Positions 33,730 to 42,439 of a DNA stretch of 64,000 nucleotides are shown here, piece after piece. Position 1 is the stretch's first letter, and each line of letters starts with the position of its first letter. The notes under the pieces are model-generated. The model was not told the DNA's origin. It made no database searches and saw only the letters and a program-made list of their open reading frames with translations. Source of the DNA: Alphaproteobacteria bacterium (GTDB lineage: Bacteria > Pseudomonadota > Alphaproteobacteria > Caulobacterales > Hyphomonadaceae); NCBI GenBank assembly GCA_018827375.1, contig JAHJYW010000049.1:62001-126000 (forward strand), given 5' to 3'. The position numbers were made by a program, and so were the translations under genes.

Positions 33730-34766
33730 TGAAGAAGGCTTGTATCCTCAGCGTCTCTGGCGCGCGGCTTACTTCGGGCGAGAAAGCCCTCTTATCGACG
33801 CACAATCCATGGGGCGTGATCCTCATGGGGCGCTCCTGCGTGTCGAAAACGCAGATCCGCGAACTGGTCAGCGACATATGGGATGCCACAGGACGGGCGA
33901 CGCTCATCTTTATCGATCAGGAGGGCGGTCGTGTCGCGCGCCTGAAAGCGCCTGAATGGCCGCTTTTCCCGCGCGGTGAAGACTATGCGCTTCTTTACCA
34001 GGCGGATCGTGAACGAGGTCTGGAGGCCGCATGGTTGGGACATCGCCTGATTGCCGCTGAACTTGCCGCCATGTCCATTCATGCCGATTGCGCACCGGTA
34101 GTCGATCTGCCTGTTCCCGGCGCCCATGACGTGATCGGTGACCGCGCCTTCGGTACAACGCCTGAGCAGGTTGCAGACCTTGGCCGCGCTGCCCTGAAGG
34201 GCCTCGCCGACGGCGGTGTCGCCGGCGTGATCAAGCATATCCCCGGCCATGGGCGCTCTGTGTCCGACAGCCATCTCGAGCTTCCCCGCGTTACCGCGAG
34301 CGAGGATGAACTCGCCCGCGATTTCGACGCCTTTGCCCGCCTTGCGGACGCGCCAATGGCGATGACGGCGCATATCGCTTACGATTCGATTGATCATGGC
34401 GTTGTCGCCACCCTCTCGCCAAAGCTGATTCAAGGCATCATTCGCGAGCGAATCGGGTTTGATGGCCTGCTGATGACGGATGATCTGGGGATGAGGGCGC
34501 TGGGCGGCAGCCTGACGACGCGTGCGGACGGGGCAATAGCTGCCGGCTGTGACGTGCTGCTGCACTGCTCAGGCTTCCTGAAGGATGAGAACGATATCCT
34601 CGCCGAAATGACTGAAGTGGCCGAAGCGTCGCCGCTTCTCGCCGGCAAGGCCCTTCAGCGCGCGGACCGCGCCGAGGTCGTGGCTGCGAATGAACAGTCA
34701 TTCGACGGTGAGGCCGGCTGGGCCCGCTTCCATGAACTCTTTCCCGAATTCAGGGCGATGGCATGA
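33729..34766 (+). CDS. nagZ: Beta-N-acetylhexosaminidase
   Basis: GH3 enzyme cleaving GlcNAc from anhydromuropeptides in cytoplasmic wall recycling. GTG 33729 overlaps the SPOR stop and gives the natural N-terminus (KKACILSVSG); the frame open further upstream lies in the SPOR gene. Motifs: IDQEGGRVARL, the catalytic loop KHIPGHGRSVSDSH, and LLMTDDLGMRA. 345 residues. Couples to scpA by ATGA. Confidence 0.94.
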   Translation: MKKACILSVSGARLTSGEKALLSTHNPWGVILMGRSCVSKTQIRELVSDIWDATGRATLIFIDQEGGRVARLKAPEWPLFPRGEDYALLYQADRERGLEAAWLGHRLIAAELAAMSIHADCAPVVDLPVPGAHDVIGDRAFGTTPEQVADLGRAALKGLADGGVAGVIKHIPGHGRSVSDSHLELPRVTASEDELARDFDAFARLADAPMAMTAHIAYDSIDHGVVATLSPKLIQGIIRERIGFDGLLMTDDLGMRALGGSLTTRADGAIAAGCDVLLHCSGFLKDENDILAEMTEVAEASPLLAGKALQRADRAEVVAANEQSFDGEAGWARFHELFPEFRAMA

Positions 34767-35596
34767 GCGGTGAGGCCATCTCCATCGATGCGCTGTCGGC
34801 AGACGCGCAGGACGCCGAAGCGGGGGATATCTTCCGCGTCGATGTTGATGGATATGAAGGCCCGCTTCATCTCCTGCTGGAACTGGCACGCCGCCAGAAG
34901 GTCGATCTTCTGCACCTGTCGATCCTAGATCTGGCCGTCCAGTACCTAGGCTTTATTGAAGACGCAAAGTCGAAGCGGATGGACCTTGCGGCAGACTATC
35001 TGCTGATGGCCTCATGGCTTGCCTACATGAAGTCGCGGCTCCTGCTGCCCAAGCCGGAAAAGATGGATGAGGATGAGCCAAGCGGCGAGGAGATGGCTGA
35101 ACGGCTGGCCTTCCGCCTGAAACGGCTCGACGCCATGCGGACCGCCGTTGAAGAGCTTGAAGCAGGTCCGGTTCTCAACAATGTCATTTTCCTGCGCGGA
35201 CGGCCCGAGCAGCCTGTCGTTGTCAAGCATACCGAATTCAAAGCCTCGCTCTACGAGCTGACGCAGGCCTTTGGCGCCATTCGTGAGCGCAAGGAAAAGG
35301 AAGCCCCTCACAAGATTGAGCAGCAATTCGTCTTGCCGCTGGAGCTGGCGCGCACCACACTGCGGGCACTGCGTAGCCAATTGACCCGATGGTCTACGCT
35401 TGACGAGATTCGTACAACGATGACGGATGTCGATCCGGACCTGCCGCCAAGGTCTGTTACGGCAAGCGTCTTTGCGGCAGCGCTCGAACTCGCCCGGGAC
35501 GGCGAGGTCGACGTCCGCCAGGACGCCCATTTTGCGCCACTATACCTGCGTAATGCAGCAACCAACCCCGGGGAGGGCAGGGATGCAACCGCTTGA
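34763..35596 (+). CDS. scpA: Segregation and condensation protein A
   Basis: Kleisin subunit that bridges SMC heads in the SMC-ScpAB complex. 277 residues: YEGPLHLLLELARRQKVDLLHLSI is split here as YEGPLHLLLELARRQK and VDLLHLSILDL, both diagnostic of the N-terminal domain; ADYLLMASWLAYMKSRLLLP follows. A C-terminal winged-helix end is present. Sits between nagZ and scpB. Confidence 0.95.
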   Translation: MSGEAISIDALSADAQDAEAGDIFRVDVDGYEGPLHLLLELARRQKVDLLHLSILDLAVQYLGFIEDAKSKRMDLAADYLLMASWLAYMKSRLLLPKPEKMDEDEPSGEEMAERLAFRLKRLDAMRTAVEELEAGPVLNNVIFLRGRPEQPVVVKHTEFKASLYELTQAFGAIRERKEKEAPHKIEQQFVLPLELARTTLRALRSQLTRWSTLDEIRTTMTDVDPDLPPRSVTASVFAAALELARDGEVDVRQDAHFAPLYLRNAATNPGEGRDATA

Positions 35597-36632
35597 GAAG
35601 TTTGAAATGATGGATGATTCACCAGAAGAGACGCGGGATCCCATGGCCCAGCTGTCCTTCGCCTACAAGCGCTCCGAAGCGGCGCTGGAAGGCGGAATGC
35701 AAGAAGCCTTGTCGGAAGGCATCCGCCGCGCGGAAGCGATCCTGTTCGCTGCCGGCGAGCCGCTTTCGGCTGACCAGATCGCCGAAATCCTGCCGCACGG
35801 CGTGGAGTCGGCTGAAGTGCTGATGTCCCTGCGTGCCATGTATACCAACCGCGGCGTGAACCTTGTCGAGGTCGCCGGAAAGTGGCGTTTCCAGACGGCT
35901 CAGGACCTCTCCTATCTTTTTGTCGAAGAACGTCAGGTCCAGAAAAAGCTGGGTCAGGCTGCGCTCGAGACACTCGCGATCATCGCCTACGGCCAGCCCG
36001 TCACGCGTGCCGAAATCGAGGCCGTTCGCGGTGTTGCCGTCGCTAAGACGACCATCGACTCGCTGATGGAAGCCGGCTGGGTCAAGATCAAGGGCCGCCG
36101 CAAGACACCCGGCCAGCCAATGACCTTTGGCACGACGGACGCTTTCCTGGAGCACTTCGGTCTGGAAAGCCTCGATACCTTGCCCGGCAAGGCAGACCTC
36201 GAAGCCGAAGGACTGTTGTCCGATGTGATTCCATCCGGCTTCCAGATGCCGGACGAGGAAGCCCTCAATGAGGAAGATATCCTGATCGATGATCGGCACG
36301 AAGCCGACGGCGTTGACGCCTTTGTCACCGATTACATGGATCTTGAGGATGAGGCAGAGCCAGCATCGGCCCAAGAAGCCGACGTGCCGGACACGGCAAC
36401 CTCACAAGAGGCTGAAACGACCCTCGAAGTGGGCGTCAGCGTTGAAGAGATTGATGAGGACGAATCCGAGGACACATCTGTCAGCGTCTTCTCTTACATG
36501 AAGCCGCGCCCACATACGCCCGAGGAAGACGAAGATTTTGACCGTGCTGCCGTCAAGGCCGCTGTCATCCAGCTCGCGTCCAATCCGCGTGAGCCGGAAC
36601 GCCCGATGAGCGACTGGGACGACGAGGAATAG
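35583..36632 (+). CDS. scpB: Segregation and condensation protein B, with acidic C-terminal extension
   Basis: Dimeric winged-helix partner of ScpA. ATG 35583 follows GGAGGGCAGGG and overlaps the scpA end. The core (about residues 35-205) shows EAILFAAGEPLS, RRLRTS-equivalent strands, ALETLAIIAYGQPVTRAEIE and RGVAVAKTTIDSL. After that come some 140 residues dominated by Glu and Asp, longer than usual. tatABC, which often follow scpB in Alphaproteobacteria, are not present. Confidence 0.94.
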   Translation: MQPLEKFEMMDDSPEETRDPMAQLSFAYKRSEAALEGGMQEALSEGIRRAEAILFAAGEPLSADQIAEILPHGVESAEVLMSLRAMYTNRGVNLVEVAGKWRFQTAQDLSYLFVEERQVQKKLGQAALETLAIIAYGQPVTRAEIEAVRGVAVAKTTIDSLMEAGWVKIKGRRKTPGQPMTFGTTDAFLEHFGLESLDTLPGKADLEAEGLLSDVIPSGFQMPDEEALNEEDILIDDRHEADGVDAFVTDYMDLEDEAEPASAQEADVPDTATSQEAETTLEVGVSVEEIDEDESEDTSVSVFSYMKPRPHTPEEDEDFDRAAVKAAVIQLASNPREPERPMSDWDDEE

Positions 36633-36633
36633 G

Positions 36634-37239
36634 TCACACGATCGGCGGTTCGAAACGGAACCGCTTTTCCTCATCGAACAGGCCAAGGATGTCATCCTCG
36701 GCGGTGCCCGCGCCGATATTGTGAAGCACATAATGATGCCCCGTGGCCGTCACCCGATCGGAGACGATTCCGATATGTGGCAGTCTGCCATTAAGGCGCA
36801 TCGTATAGAGGTCGCCCGGCTGCCAATCCGTCAGTGCGGTAGGAGTGGCCAAGGCCTCTCCATGGCGCCGGAAATAGGTCTCCAGGTTCGGCACCCTCCG
36901 ATGGTCGATATTCCTGTCAGGCCGCGATAGGCCCCAGATCTTCGGATAGGCACTGAACGCCGCTTTCATGTCCTGATGCACAGCTGACTGCAGGTCGAAG
37001 TCGACCGCGTCGCGATAGGCCCGTACAACGACGTCCGTGCATACGCCCCGCTCTCGGGGAACATCGCCGTTCGGGTAGGCCAGGCTGACATAAGCCGCGT
37101 CGTAGCTCAGCGTAACTCCGATCTGCCGGCGCGCGGCGTGGATCAGTCGCGTATCCCAGGGGATCAGCCGCTCGCCCGCAACGCTCGGGATGAGGGGAAG
37201 AGCCACAAGGCCGGACAAGGCGGCACGACGCGTGATCAT
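36634..37239 (-). CDS. DUF1287 exported protein
   Basis: 201 residues beginning at ATG 37239. The N-terminus MITRRAALSGLVALPLIP is a twin-arginine-like or Sec signal peptide. The mature part matches DUF1287 (NlpC/P60-like papain fold): GVCTDVVVRAYRDA with the likely active Cys, FSAYPKIWGL, DHRRVPNLETYFRRHG, WQPGDLYTM and PHIGIVSDR with a candidate His. A cell-wall amidase or peptidase role is plausible. The promoter region holds an 11-bp-phased repeat array (37276-37348). Confidence 0.85.
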   Translation of the reverse strand: MITRRAALSGLVALPLIPSVAGERLIPWDTRLIHAARRQIGVTLSYDAAYVSLAYPNGDVPRERGVCTDVVVRAYRDAVDFDLQSAVHQDMKAAFSAYPKIWGLSRPDRNIDHRRVPNLETYFRRHGEALATPTALTDWQPGDLYTMRLNGRLPHIGIVSDRVTATGHHYVLHNIGAGTAEDDILGLFDEEKRFRFEPPIV

Positions 37240-37275
37240 ACCCCTACAAACCACCGCGCTGCGGCAGCAATAGGT

Positions 37276-37348
37276 CCGAAATGGGCCCGAAACGGTCACG
37301 GAAGGGTCCGGGAACGGACTCCGAAGTGCACCGGAATGCCCCCGGAAC
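37276..37348. repeat. Seven CCGGAA-like motifs at 11-bp spacing
   Basis: Between the DUF1287 start and the nitroreductase stop the sequence repeats a CCG(G)AA core. The GAA triplets end at 37280, 37291, 37303, 37314, 37325, 37336 and 37347, giving spacings of 11, 12, 11, 11, 11 and 11. The spacers differ, so only the core and the helical phase are kept. Could be a multi-copy operator of the DUF1287 promoter, a degenerate minisatellite, or a bent-DNA element. Confidence 0.7.
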
Positions 37349-37354
37349 GGACGC

Positions 37355-38026
37355 CTAAAAGCCCCTAAGCTCTGCGATTTCGTCCAGATCGGCCCGTTCC
37401 GCGCGCAGCGAATTGACCTTGTGGTCGGGATCAGGAACGCCAACAGCCATCGCGCACCAGACCATTTCAGTCTCGCCCAGTCCGAAATGGTCCTTCAGCA
37501 TTGGGCGCAAAATGCCCCAGCATTCCTGCATGCATGTCCCCCATCCGCGCTCCTCTGCGAGCAGGGCAAGTGTCTGCATGTACATGCCGGTATGGCCCCA
37601 CTGGCCGTGGCCCATCCGTTCATCAATCACAATGAACACTGCAGCAGGCGCGCCGAAGAAGCGGTAATTGTTGGCAAACCAGGCGAGCTTTGCGGGCCGG
37701 TCGCTGCGCGGGATTTCCAGTGCCTCGTACATCATCTCTCCGACACGGCGGCGGCGCGCCTCATGCGGTTCCCACAGGTCCTTGGGATAGATGTCCCGGT
37801 CCGTCGGCTGGCCCGCGGGGCTGTCCTTCAGGACGTCAGCCGCCTTCGCGATCACCGCATCCTTCGCATCCCCCGAAACCACAATCACCCGCCAAGGCTG
37901 CACATTCCCCCCAGAAGGCGCCCGCTGCGCAGCGGTCAGCCATTCGCGAACATCAGGTTCAGAAAGCGCGTCAGGCTTGAAGGCGCGCGTTGAAATGCGC
38001 TGGGCGACAGCGGTGGAAACATCCAT
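37355..38026 (-). CDS. Nitroreductase family protein
   Basis: FMN-dependent oxidoreductase fold, 223 residues. The N-terminal RISTRAFKPDALSE and RAPSGGNVQPWRVIVV are the classic FMN-binding pattern, with GWGTCMQECW and the MAVGVPDPDHKVN end. The physiological substrate is unknown. Its Shine-Dalgarno GGGAGG (complement of 38035-38040) is inside the stem of a strong hairpin that also looks like the terminator of the upstream P450 gene, so expression is probably regulated or starts within the hairpin. Confidence 0.9.
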   Translation of the reverse strand: MDVSTAVAQRISTRAFKPDALSEPDVREWLTAAQRAPSGGNVQPWRVIVVSGDAKDAVIAKAADVLKDSPAGQPTDRDIYPKDLWEPHEARRRRVGEMMYEALEIPRSDRPAKLAWFANNYRFFGAPAAVFIVIDERMGHGQWGHTGMYMQTLALLAEERGWGTCMQECWGILRPMLKDHFGLGETEMVWCAMAVGVPDPDHKVNSLRAERADLDEIAELRGF

Positions 38027-38027
38027 G

Positions 38028-38062
38028 AAAAAAACCTCCCATCAGGATCTGATGGGAGGTTT
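38028..38062 (-). terminator. Terminator hairpin overlapping the nitroreductase ribosome binding site
   Basis: On the minus strand a 14-base perfect stem (arms 38062-38049 and 38045-38032) with a three-base loop is followed by seven U, a textbook intrinsic terminator 31 bases past the P450 stop. The distal arm ends GGGAGG, eight bases before the nitroreductase ATG, so the same hairpin would occlude ribosome binding on any read-through RNA. Confidence 0.88.
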
Positions 38063-38093
38063 ATCAGGCTTTGCGCGGCGTCAGCCAACACGC

Positions 38094-39425
38094 TTATTTC
38101 GGATGGCAGATAACCGGCATCCAGGTGTAGCCCTTCACGAAGGCGCCAGAGGTGAGCGATGGCTCGTCCAGTACTTCGATATGGCTGAAGCGCTCCATGA
38201 TTTCCTGCCACAGGATCTGCAGCTGCAGCTCCGCCAGGCGGTTACCGACACAACGGTGGATGCCAAAGCCGAACGAGATGTGTCGGCGGGCATTCTGACG
38301 ATCAATGATGAAATCGTTCGGGCGGTCCCAGAAGCGCTCGTCGCGGTTTCCGGAGACGTACCACATGGCGACCTGGTCGCCTTTGTGGATCGTCTTGCCG
38401 CCCATCTCGACATCTTCCAGCGCTGTGCGGCGCATGAAGGCCAGCGGCGTCTGCCAGCGGATCGTTTCTGAAACCATGTTCGGGATCAGTGAGGGATCGG
38501 CTTTCAGTTTTTCGTATTCCGACGGAAACTTGTTCAGGGCGTAGACCGACCCCGTCATTGAGTTGCGCGTTGTGTCATTGCCGCCCACGATGAGGAGGAT
38601 GACGTTACCCAGCAGCTCCATCGGAGTCATGTTGCGGGTCTTTTCGCCGTGCGCCAGCAGACTGATGAGATCGTTTTTCTCGTCCATGGCACCGCGTTCC
38701 TGGAACAGGCCCATGAACGTGGTCAGGCAGGTCATCATCTCCTGCTTCCACTGCTCTTCCCCGCCGGGGCAGATGTCAGGATTGTTCATGTTGGTGGCGA
38801 CGTCCGACCAGCGCGTGAGGTCGCGGCGGCGCTCGTATGGATAGTCAAACAGGGTCGCCAGCATCATCGTGGTCAGTTCGACCGAGACGGTATCAACCCA
38901 GTCAAACGGCTCTCCCACAGGAATGCTGTCGAGCAGTCCCTGGGTGCGCGAGCGGATAAGCGACTCATATTCCTTGAGCATGTTTGGCGCGACAGCTGGC
39001 TGGACTGTCTTGCGTTGTTCGGAGTGGCGCGGTTCGTCCATCGCGATGAACATCGGCATCTCGAAATCTTCGAGTGGCTCGCCCAGCGTGATGCCTCCAT
39101 GCTCCCAGCTTGAGGAGAAACGTTTGTGGTCCGTGTCGATGGCCATGATGTCTTCATAGCGTGTTATCGACCAGTAAGGTCCCACAAAGCTGTCTGGCGT
39201 AAAGTGGATCGGGTCTTCGTTGCGAAGGCGCTCGAGACGCGGCCAGTATGCGCCTTGGCGCCAGATCTCTGGGTCAACAATGTCCATGGTCTGTATGTCG
39301 ACGCTGGATGCCGGTGGCACTTCTTCGCCGACGCGAAGATAGCCAGGGTGTAGTGGTTCACGGTCTGAGACCTTGGGACGCTTCAGTGCGGGATGGTCGA
39401 TGCTCTGTGCAGTATCGGCAGCCAT
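38094..39425 (-). CDS. Cytochrome P450, CYP153-like alkane hydroxylase
   Basis: 443 residues, soluble bacterial P450. Heme-thiolate loop FGFGIHRCVGNRLAE with Cys392; I-helix LIVGGNDTTRNSMTG; ExxR as SETIRW. The combination LIVGGNDTTRNSM and GNRLAELQLQILWQEI is what I know from CYP153, which omega-hydroxylates medium-chain alkanes. Ferredoxin and ferredoxin reductase partners are not adjacent. GGAGG precedes the ATG. Family P450 certain; CYP153 assignment likely. Confidence 0.92.
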   Translation of the reverse strand: MAADTAQSIDHPALKRPKVSDREPLHPGYLRVGEEVPPASSVDIQTMDIVDPEIWRQGAYWPRLERLRNEDPIHFTPDSFVGPYWSITRYEDIMAIDTDHKRFSSSWEHGGITLGEPLEDFEMPMFIAMDEPRHSEQRKTVQPAVAPNMLKEYESLIRSRTQGLLDSIPVGEPFDWVDTVSVELTTMMLATLFDYPYERRRDLTRWSDVATNMNNPDICPGGEEQWKQEMMTCLTTFMGLFQERGAMDEKNDLISLLAHGEKTRNMTPMELLGNVILLIVGGNDTTRNSMTGSVYALNKFPSEYEKLKADPSLIPNMVSETIRWQTPLAFMRRTALEDVEMGGKTIHKGDQVAMWYVSGNRDERFWDRPNDFIIDRQNARRHISFGFGIHRCVGNRLAELQLQILWQEIMERFSHIEVLDEPSLTSGAFVKGYTWMPVICHPK

Positions 39426-39543
39426 TTTCTTTCCTCCGTAGCACCCACAAACCGGATGCCAGTTTTGATTTCATCTGAAAGCTACCATAGGCCGGCAAGA
39501 AAAACCATGACGCAGGCGTCATTTATTTTTGGTAATACCAAAA

Positions 39544-40032
39544 TCAGGCCAGATACCTTTCGCTACGGGCCTGAATCAGGGCCGCCCGGATAGCGATTGA
39601 TAGCGATTTTCGCTCCGGAAGTGTCAGAAAACGTCCAATCACATAAGCTGTCCTGCCGTGCTCGATTCGCAGCCAGCTTGTCGGTTCCAAGGGCTCATCG
39701 AGTTCAACCCTGGCAAAGCCTGAAGGCAGTTCGACACGCCGCTCTGAGCCATCGGCCTTACGATGAAACAGATGTACCGATTTGGCGGTGATGGTTATGC
39801 GGGTCTGTTCACGCTGATGACGAAAAGACCAACGAAAGGCGAAGTAGATCGCCAGCGCATCCAGGCCGAAGAACCCGACAACAGGGAAGGCGCCCATCGA
39901 GAGAAACGCCATGCCGCTGATAAAGCTCACGACACCAACGACACTCATGATGATGGCAAAGCCACGAGGGCTTAGTGACCTGTTCGGGGTCAGCAGCGCA
40001 TCCAGATAAACGACTTCGTCGATTTCGCTCAT
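39544..40032 (-). CDS. DUF2244 membrane protein
   Basis: 162 residues. After a short N-terminus with PNRSLSPRGF, two hydrophobic helices (about 24-47 and 50-68) are followed by a soluble strand-rich part with RITITAKSVHLFHR and FLTLPERKSLSIAIRAAL. This is the DUF2244 pattern, frequently next to nth in Alphaproteobacteria as here (divergent, 56 bases). Function unknown. Confidence 0.85.
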   Translation of the reverse strand: MSEIDEVVYLDALLTPNRSLSPRGFAIIMSVVGVVSFISGMAFLSMGAFPVVGFFGLDALAIYFAFRWSFRHQREQTRITITAKSVHLFHRKADGSERRVELPSGFARVELDEPLEPTSWLRIEHGRTAYVIGRFLTLPERKSLSIAIRAALIQARSERYLA

Positions 40033-40088
40033 GCAGGATTATCTAGCACGGCCTTGCATACTGGAAAGTGCGACTTAGACACTCCTGC

Positions 40089-40829
40089 ATGCCAAATGAC
40101 GCACCCTCCAAGCCCAAGCCCCGGAAAAAGCGGGCCCCCAGAACCTTCGGCCCCGAAAAGGCGCATGCGCTATATGTGGCGCTCGCTGAAGACCGGCCTG
40201 AACCACGTACCGAACTGGACTTTACGAGCCCCTATACACTGGTTGTCGCCGTTGCGCTGTCTGCACAAGCGACGGATGTGGGGGTGAACAAGGCAACAGC
40301 CAAGCTCTTCAGCGTTGCAGACACTCCTGAAAAGATGCTCGCGCTCGGCGAAGAGGGCGTGGCGGGTTACATTCGCACAATCGGGCTTTGGCGTAACAAG
40401 GCCAAGAATGTGATCGCGCTTAGCCAGATGCTTCTCGACGAATATAACGGCGTGGTTCCCGACACCCGTGAGGAGCTTGAGCGCCTCCCGGGCGTGGGAC
40501 GCAAGACCGCGAATGTGGTTCTGAACGAGGCATTTGGCGTCCCGACGATCGCAGTGGACACGCATGTGTTTCGTGTTGCCAACCGGACCGGACTTGCCCC
40601 CGGCAAGACGCCGGAGCAGGTCGAAGCGGGCCTTGAGCGCGCCACGCCGACTGAATACAAGCAGGGCGCACACCACTGGCTGATTCTACATGGCCGCTAT
40701 GTCTGTAAGGCGCAGACCCCGGAATGCTGGCATTGCGCCGTTGCGGATCTTTGTCGTTACAAACCAAAAACCCCAGATCCAGCGACCGTCTCGCGCCTCG
40801 GTCCGCGTGGTAAAGCGCCTTCTGCCTAG
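40089..40829 (+). CDS. nth: Endonuclease III
   Basis: DNA glycosylase/AP lyase for oxidised pyrimidines. Helix-hairpin-helix LPGVGRKTANVV with the catalytic Lys, the catalytic Asp in VDTHVFRVANR, and the 4Fe-4S ligands in the C-x6-C-x2-C-x5-C spacing (CKAQTPECWHCAVADLC). ATG 40089 taken; seven more codons are open upstream. A basic N-terminal tail (KPKPRKKRAPR) is present. Confidence 0.96.
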   Translation: MPNDAPSKPKPRKKRAPRTFGPEKAHALYVALAEDRPEPRTELDFTSPYTLVVAVALSAQATDVGVNKATAKLFSVADTPEKMLALGEEGVAGYIRTIGLWRNKAKNVIALSQMLLDEYNGVVPDTREELERLPGVGRKTANVVLNEAFGVPTIAVDTHVFRVANRTGLAPGKTPEQVEAGLERATPTEYKQGAHHWLILHGRYVCKAQTPECWHCAVADLCRYKPKTPDPATVSRLGPRGKAPSA

Positions 40830-40947
40830 GCAGGGTTGCCGCAGATCATTCTGCCGGTATATCGGCCATTAACGGGCCATGTTTTCATAAGGCAATGGCC
40901 ATTATCTGCCGCCACAGGTCCTACTGATCGATCCAGGAGTCTTCCCC

Positions 40948-41721
40948 ATGCTTCCACTGAAACAGTCGTCATTCATCCTTGCTTTCGCGGGAGCTGGTCT
41001 TTTGGTCACTGCGCCTGCCTACGCCCAGGAAAAAGATGGCTGGAGCGGCGAGGGGGCCTTCACGGCAGGCTATACGACGGGCAATACTGAAACGACTGAC
41101 CTTGGTCTCGGCGTTGATGTCGCCCGGAAAGCGGGTCTCTGGAAGGTCGAACTTGTTGCTGACGGGGAATATGGCGAGCAGGACGGTATCGAAAGCCGCA
41201 ATCGCTATTTCTTCTCTGGCGATGTTGATCGTCTGCTTGGCGAGAAGCTCTTCAGCTTTGGCCGCGCCTCCTACGAAGTTGATCAGTTCACAGGCTTTGA
41301 TAGCCGCACATTTGTCGGCGGTGGTCTCGGGTATCATATTTTTGCAGGCGATAAGGCAACCTGGACCGTTCGGGGCGGTCCAGGTGTAAAGATTGATGAA
41401 ATAAAGCGCACTGTGACGACTGACTCCACCGGCGCTGTCGTGGTTTCACCGGCCGAAACAGTGACGTCCATTGGCGCGGTGGCGCGCTCCGAATTCGGCT
41501 ACCAATTTAACGAGAATGTGAAATTGGCAAACGAGACTGACGTTCTTTACGGTGAGACGTCTACCCAGATTGAGAACAGCATTGCCCTGATAGCGTCTGT
41601 TTCCAAGTCCTTCTCTGCCCGCATGTCGTTCAACGTACGGTACGACACAAATCCGGCTGACGGTTTCGAGGATACAGACACAGCGTTGAAGGTTGCATTG
41701 GTCTACGGCTTCGGGAAGTAG
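40948..41721 (+). CDS. DUF481 (YdiY-like) outer-membrane protein
   Basis: 257 residues with a signal peptide (LAFAGAGLLVTAPAYAQ, cleavage after YAQ). The mature domain begins WSGEGAFTAGYTTGNTET, the DUF481 signature, and consists of alternating strands with the last one VALVYGFGK. A beta-barrel located in the outer membrane is expected; function unknown. Its final bases overlap the tail of the convergent broken barrel gene. Confidence 0.87.
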   Translation: MLPLKQSSFILAFAGAGLLVTAPAYAQEKDGWSGEGAFTAGYTTGNTETTDLGLGVDVARKAGLWKVELVADGEYGEQDGIESRNRYFFSGDVDRLLGEKLFSFGRASYEVDQFTGFDSRTFVGGGLGYHIFAGDKATWTVRGGPGVKIDEIKRTVTTDSTGAVVVSPAETVTSIGAVARSEFGYQFNENVKLANETDVLYGETSTQIENSIALIASVSKSFSARMSFNVRYDTNPADGFEDTDTALKVALVYGFGK

Positions 41722-42361
41722 CGCCTGGCTCTAAAGTCTGGACGCCAGCGTAGCGATAGGAAGAAATTGTAGCTTCTATTTATTCCGTCGATATCCCCGA
41801 GATTGGATTCAGCCGCCTGATCAGTACAAGAGAAATACTCGAAACCGGCGCCGACGCGCATTTGCGAATTGATATGGTAGGTCGGGCCCATGAAGACGTT
41901 TCCATAGGTGCTGATACTCGTGTCATCGTCGATGACGATGAAGTCAGGACTGATGTCTGCAGGACCTTTGAGGTCGAAATCCAATATTCCGCCGCCAGTG
42001 CCTGCGCCGATAAAGGAGCGAAGCTTGCGACAGGTCCGGAAGTCGCGAAACACATGAACCCCCAATGTGTGGGCATCAAAGTCGCCGCGCACCGCTTTGG
42101 CGCCATTGAGACCCTGGATCTTCGCCCAGCGCCGTGAATGCTCGGTCTCCACGCGCCAGACATATGAAAACCGGTATCCGACTGCGCCACCAAACTCCCG
42201 GCTTGCCGCAAAGATCAGATTATTCGGATCAGTGATCACTGATCACTGATCGTGCCGTATCCACGAGAACCCAGATAGAGACCGTCGTCATTGTCTGTTT
42301 GCGCTCAGCACATGCTGGCCACAAACAGAGCTGCCGATGCCGTAAGAGCGAATTTGTTCAT
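41703..42361 (-). pseudogene. Outer-membrane beta-barrel protein, disrupted near the N-terminus
   Basis: An ATG at 42361 opens a signal peptide (MNKFALTASAALFVASM), then an in-frame TGA at 42307-42305, and after it the same frame continues as AQTDNDDGLYLGSRGYGTISD, which looks like the start of a barrel. A second stop and frame change follow at a tandem heptamer (42227-42251); the rest (DPNNLIFAASREFGGAVGYR through YNFFLSLRWRPDF) is an intact barrel in another frame. Deleting 14 bases of the heptamer tract would restore that frame, though not the TGA. Convergent overlap with the DUF481 gene. Confidence 0.75.
42227..42251. repeat. Heptanucleotide tandem GATCAGT-(GATCACT)2-GATC
   Basis: Three seven-base units plus a partial one, also palindromic around the first junction (CAGTGATCACTG). 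Length changes by one or two units shift the reading frame of the outer-membrane gene it sits in. Too short to be highly mutable, but placed as a phase-variable tract would be. Confidence 0.7.
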
Positions 42362-42439
42362 CGTTTCGATTGTCCTCGGATGCGAATGGCATTTTGCACC
42401 GGGCGCCGCGGTGATCTGGCACAATACGAATAAAAAGCC

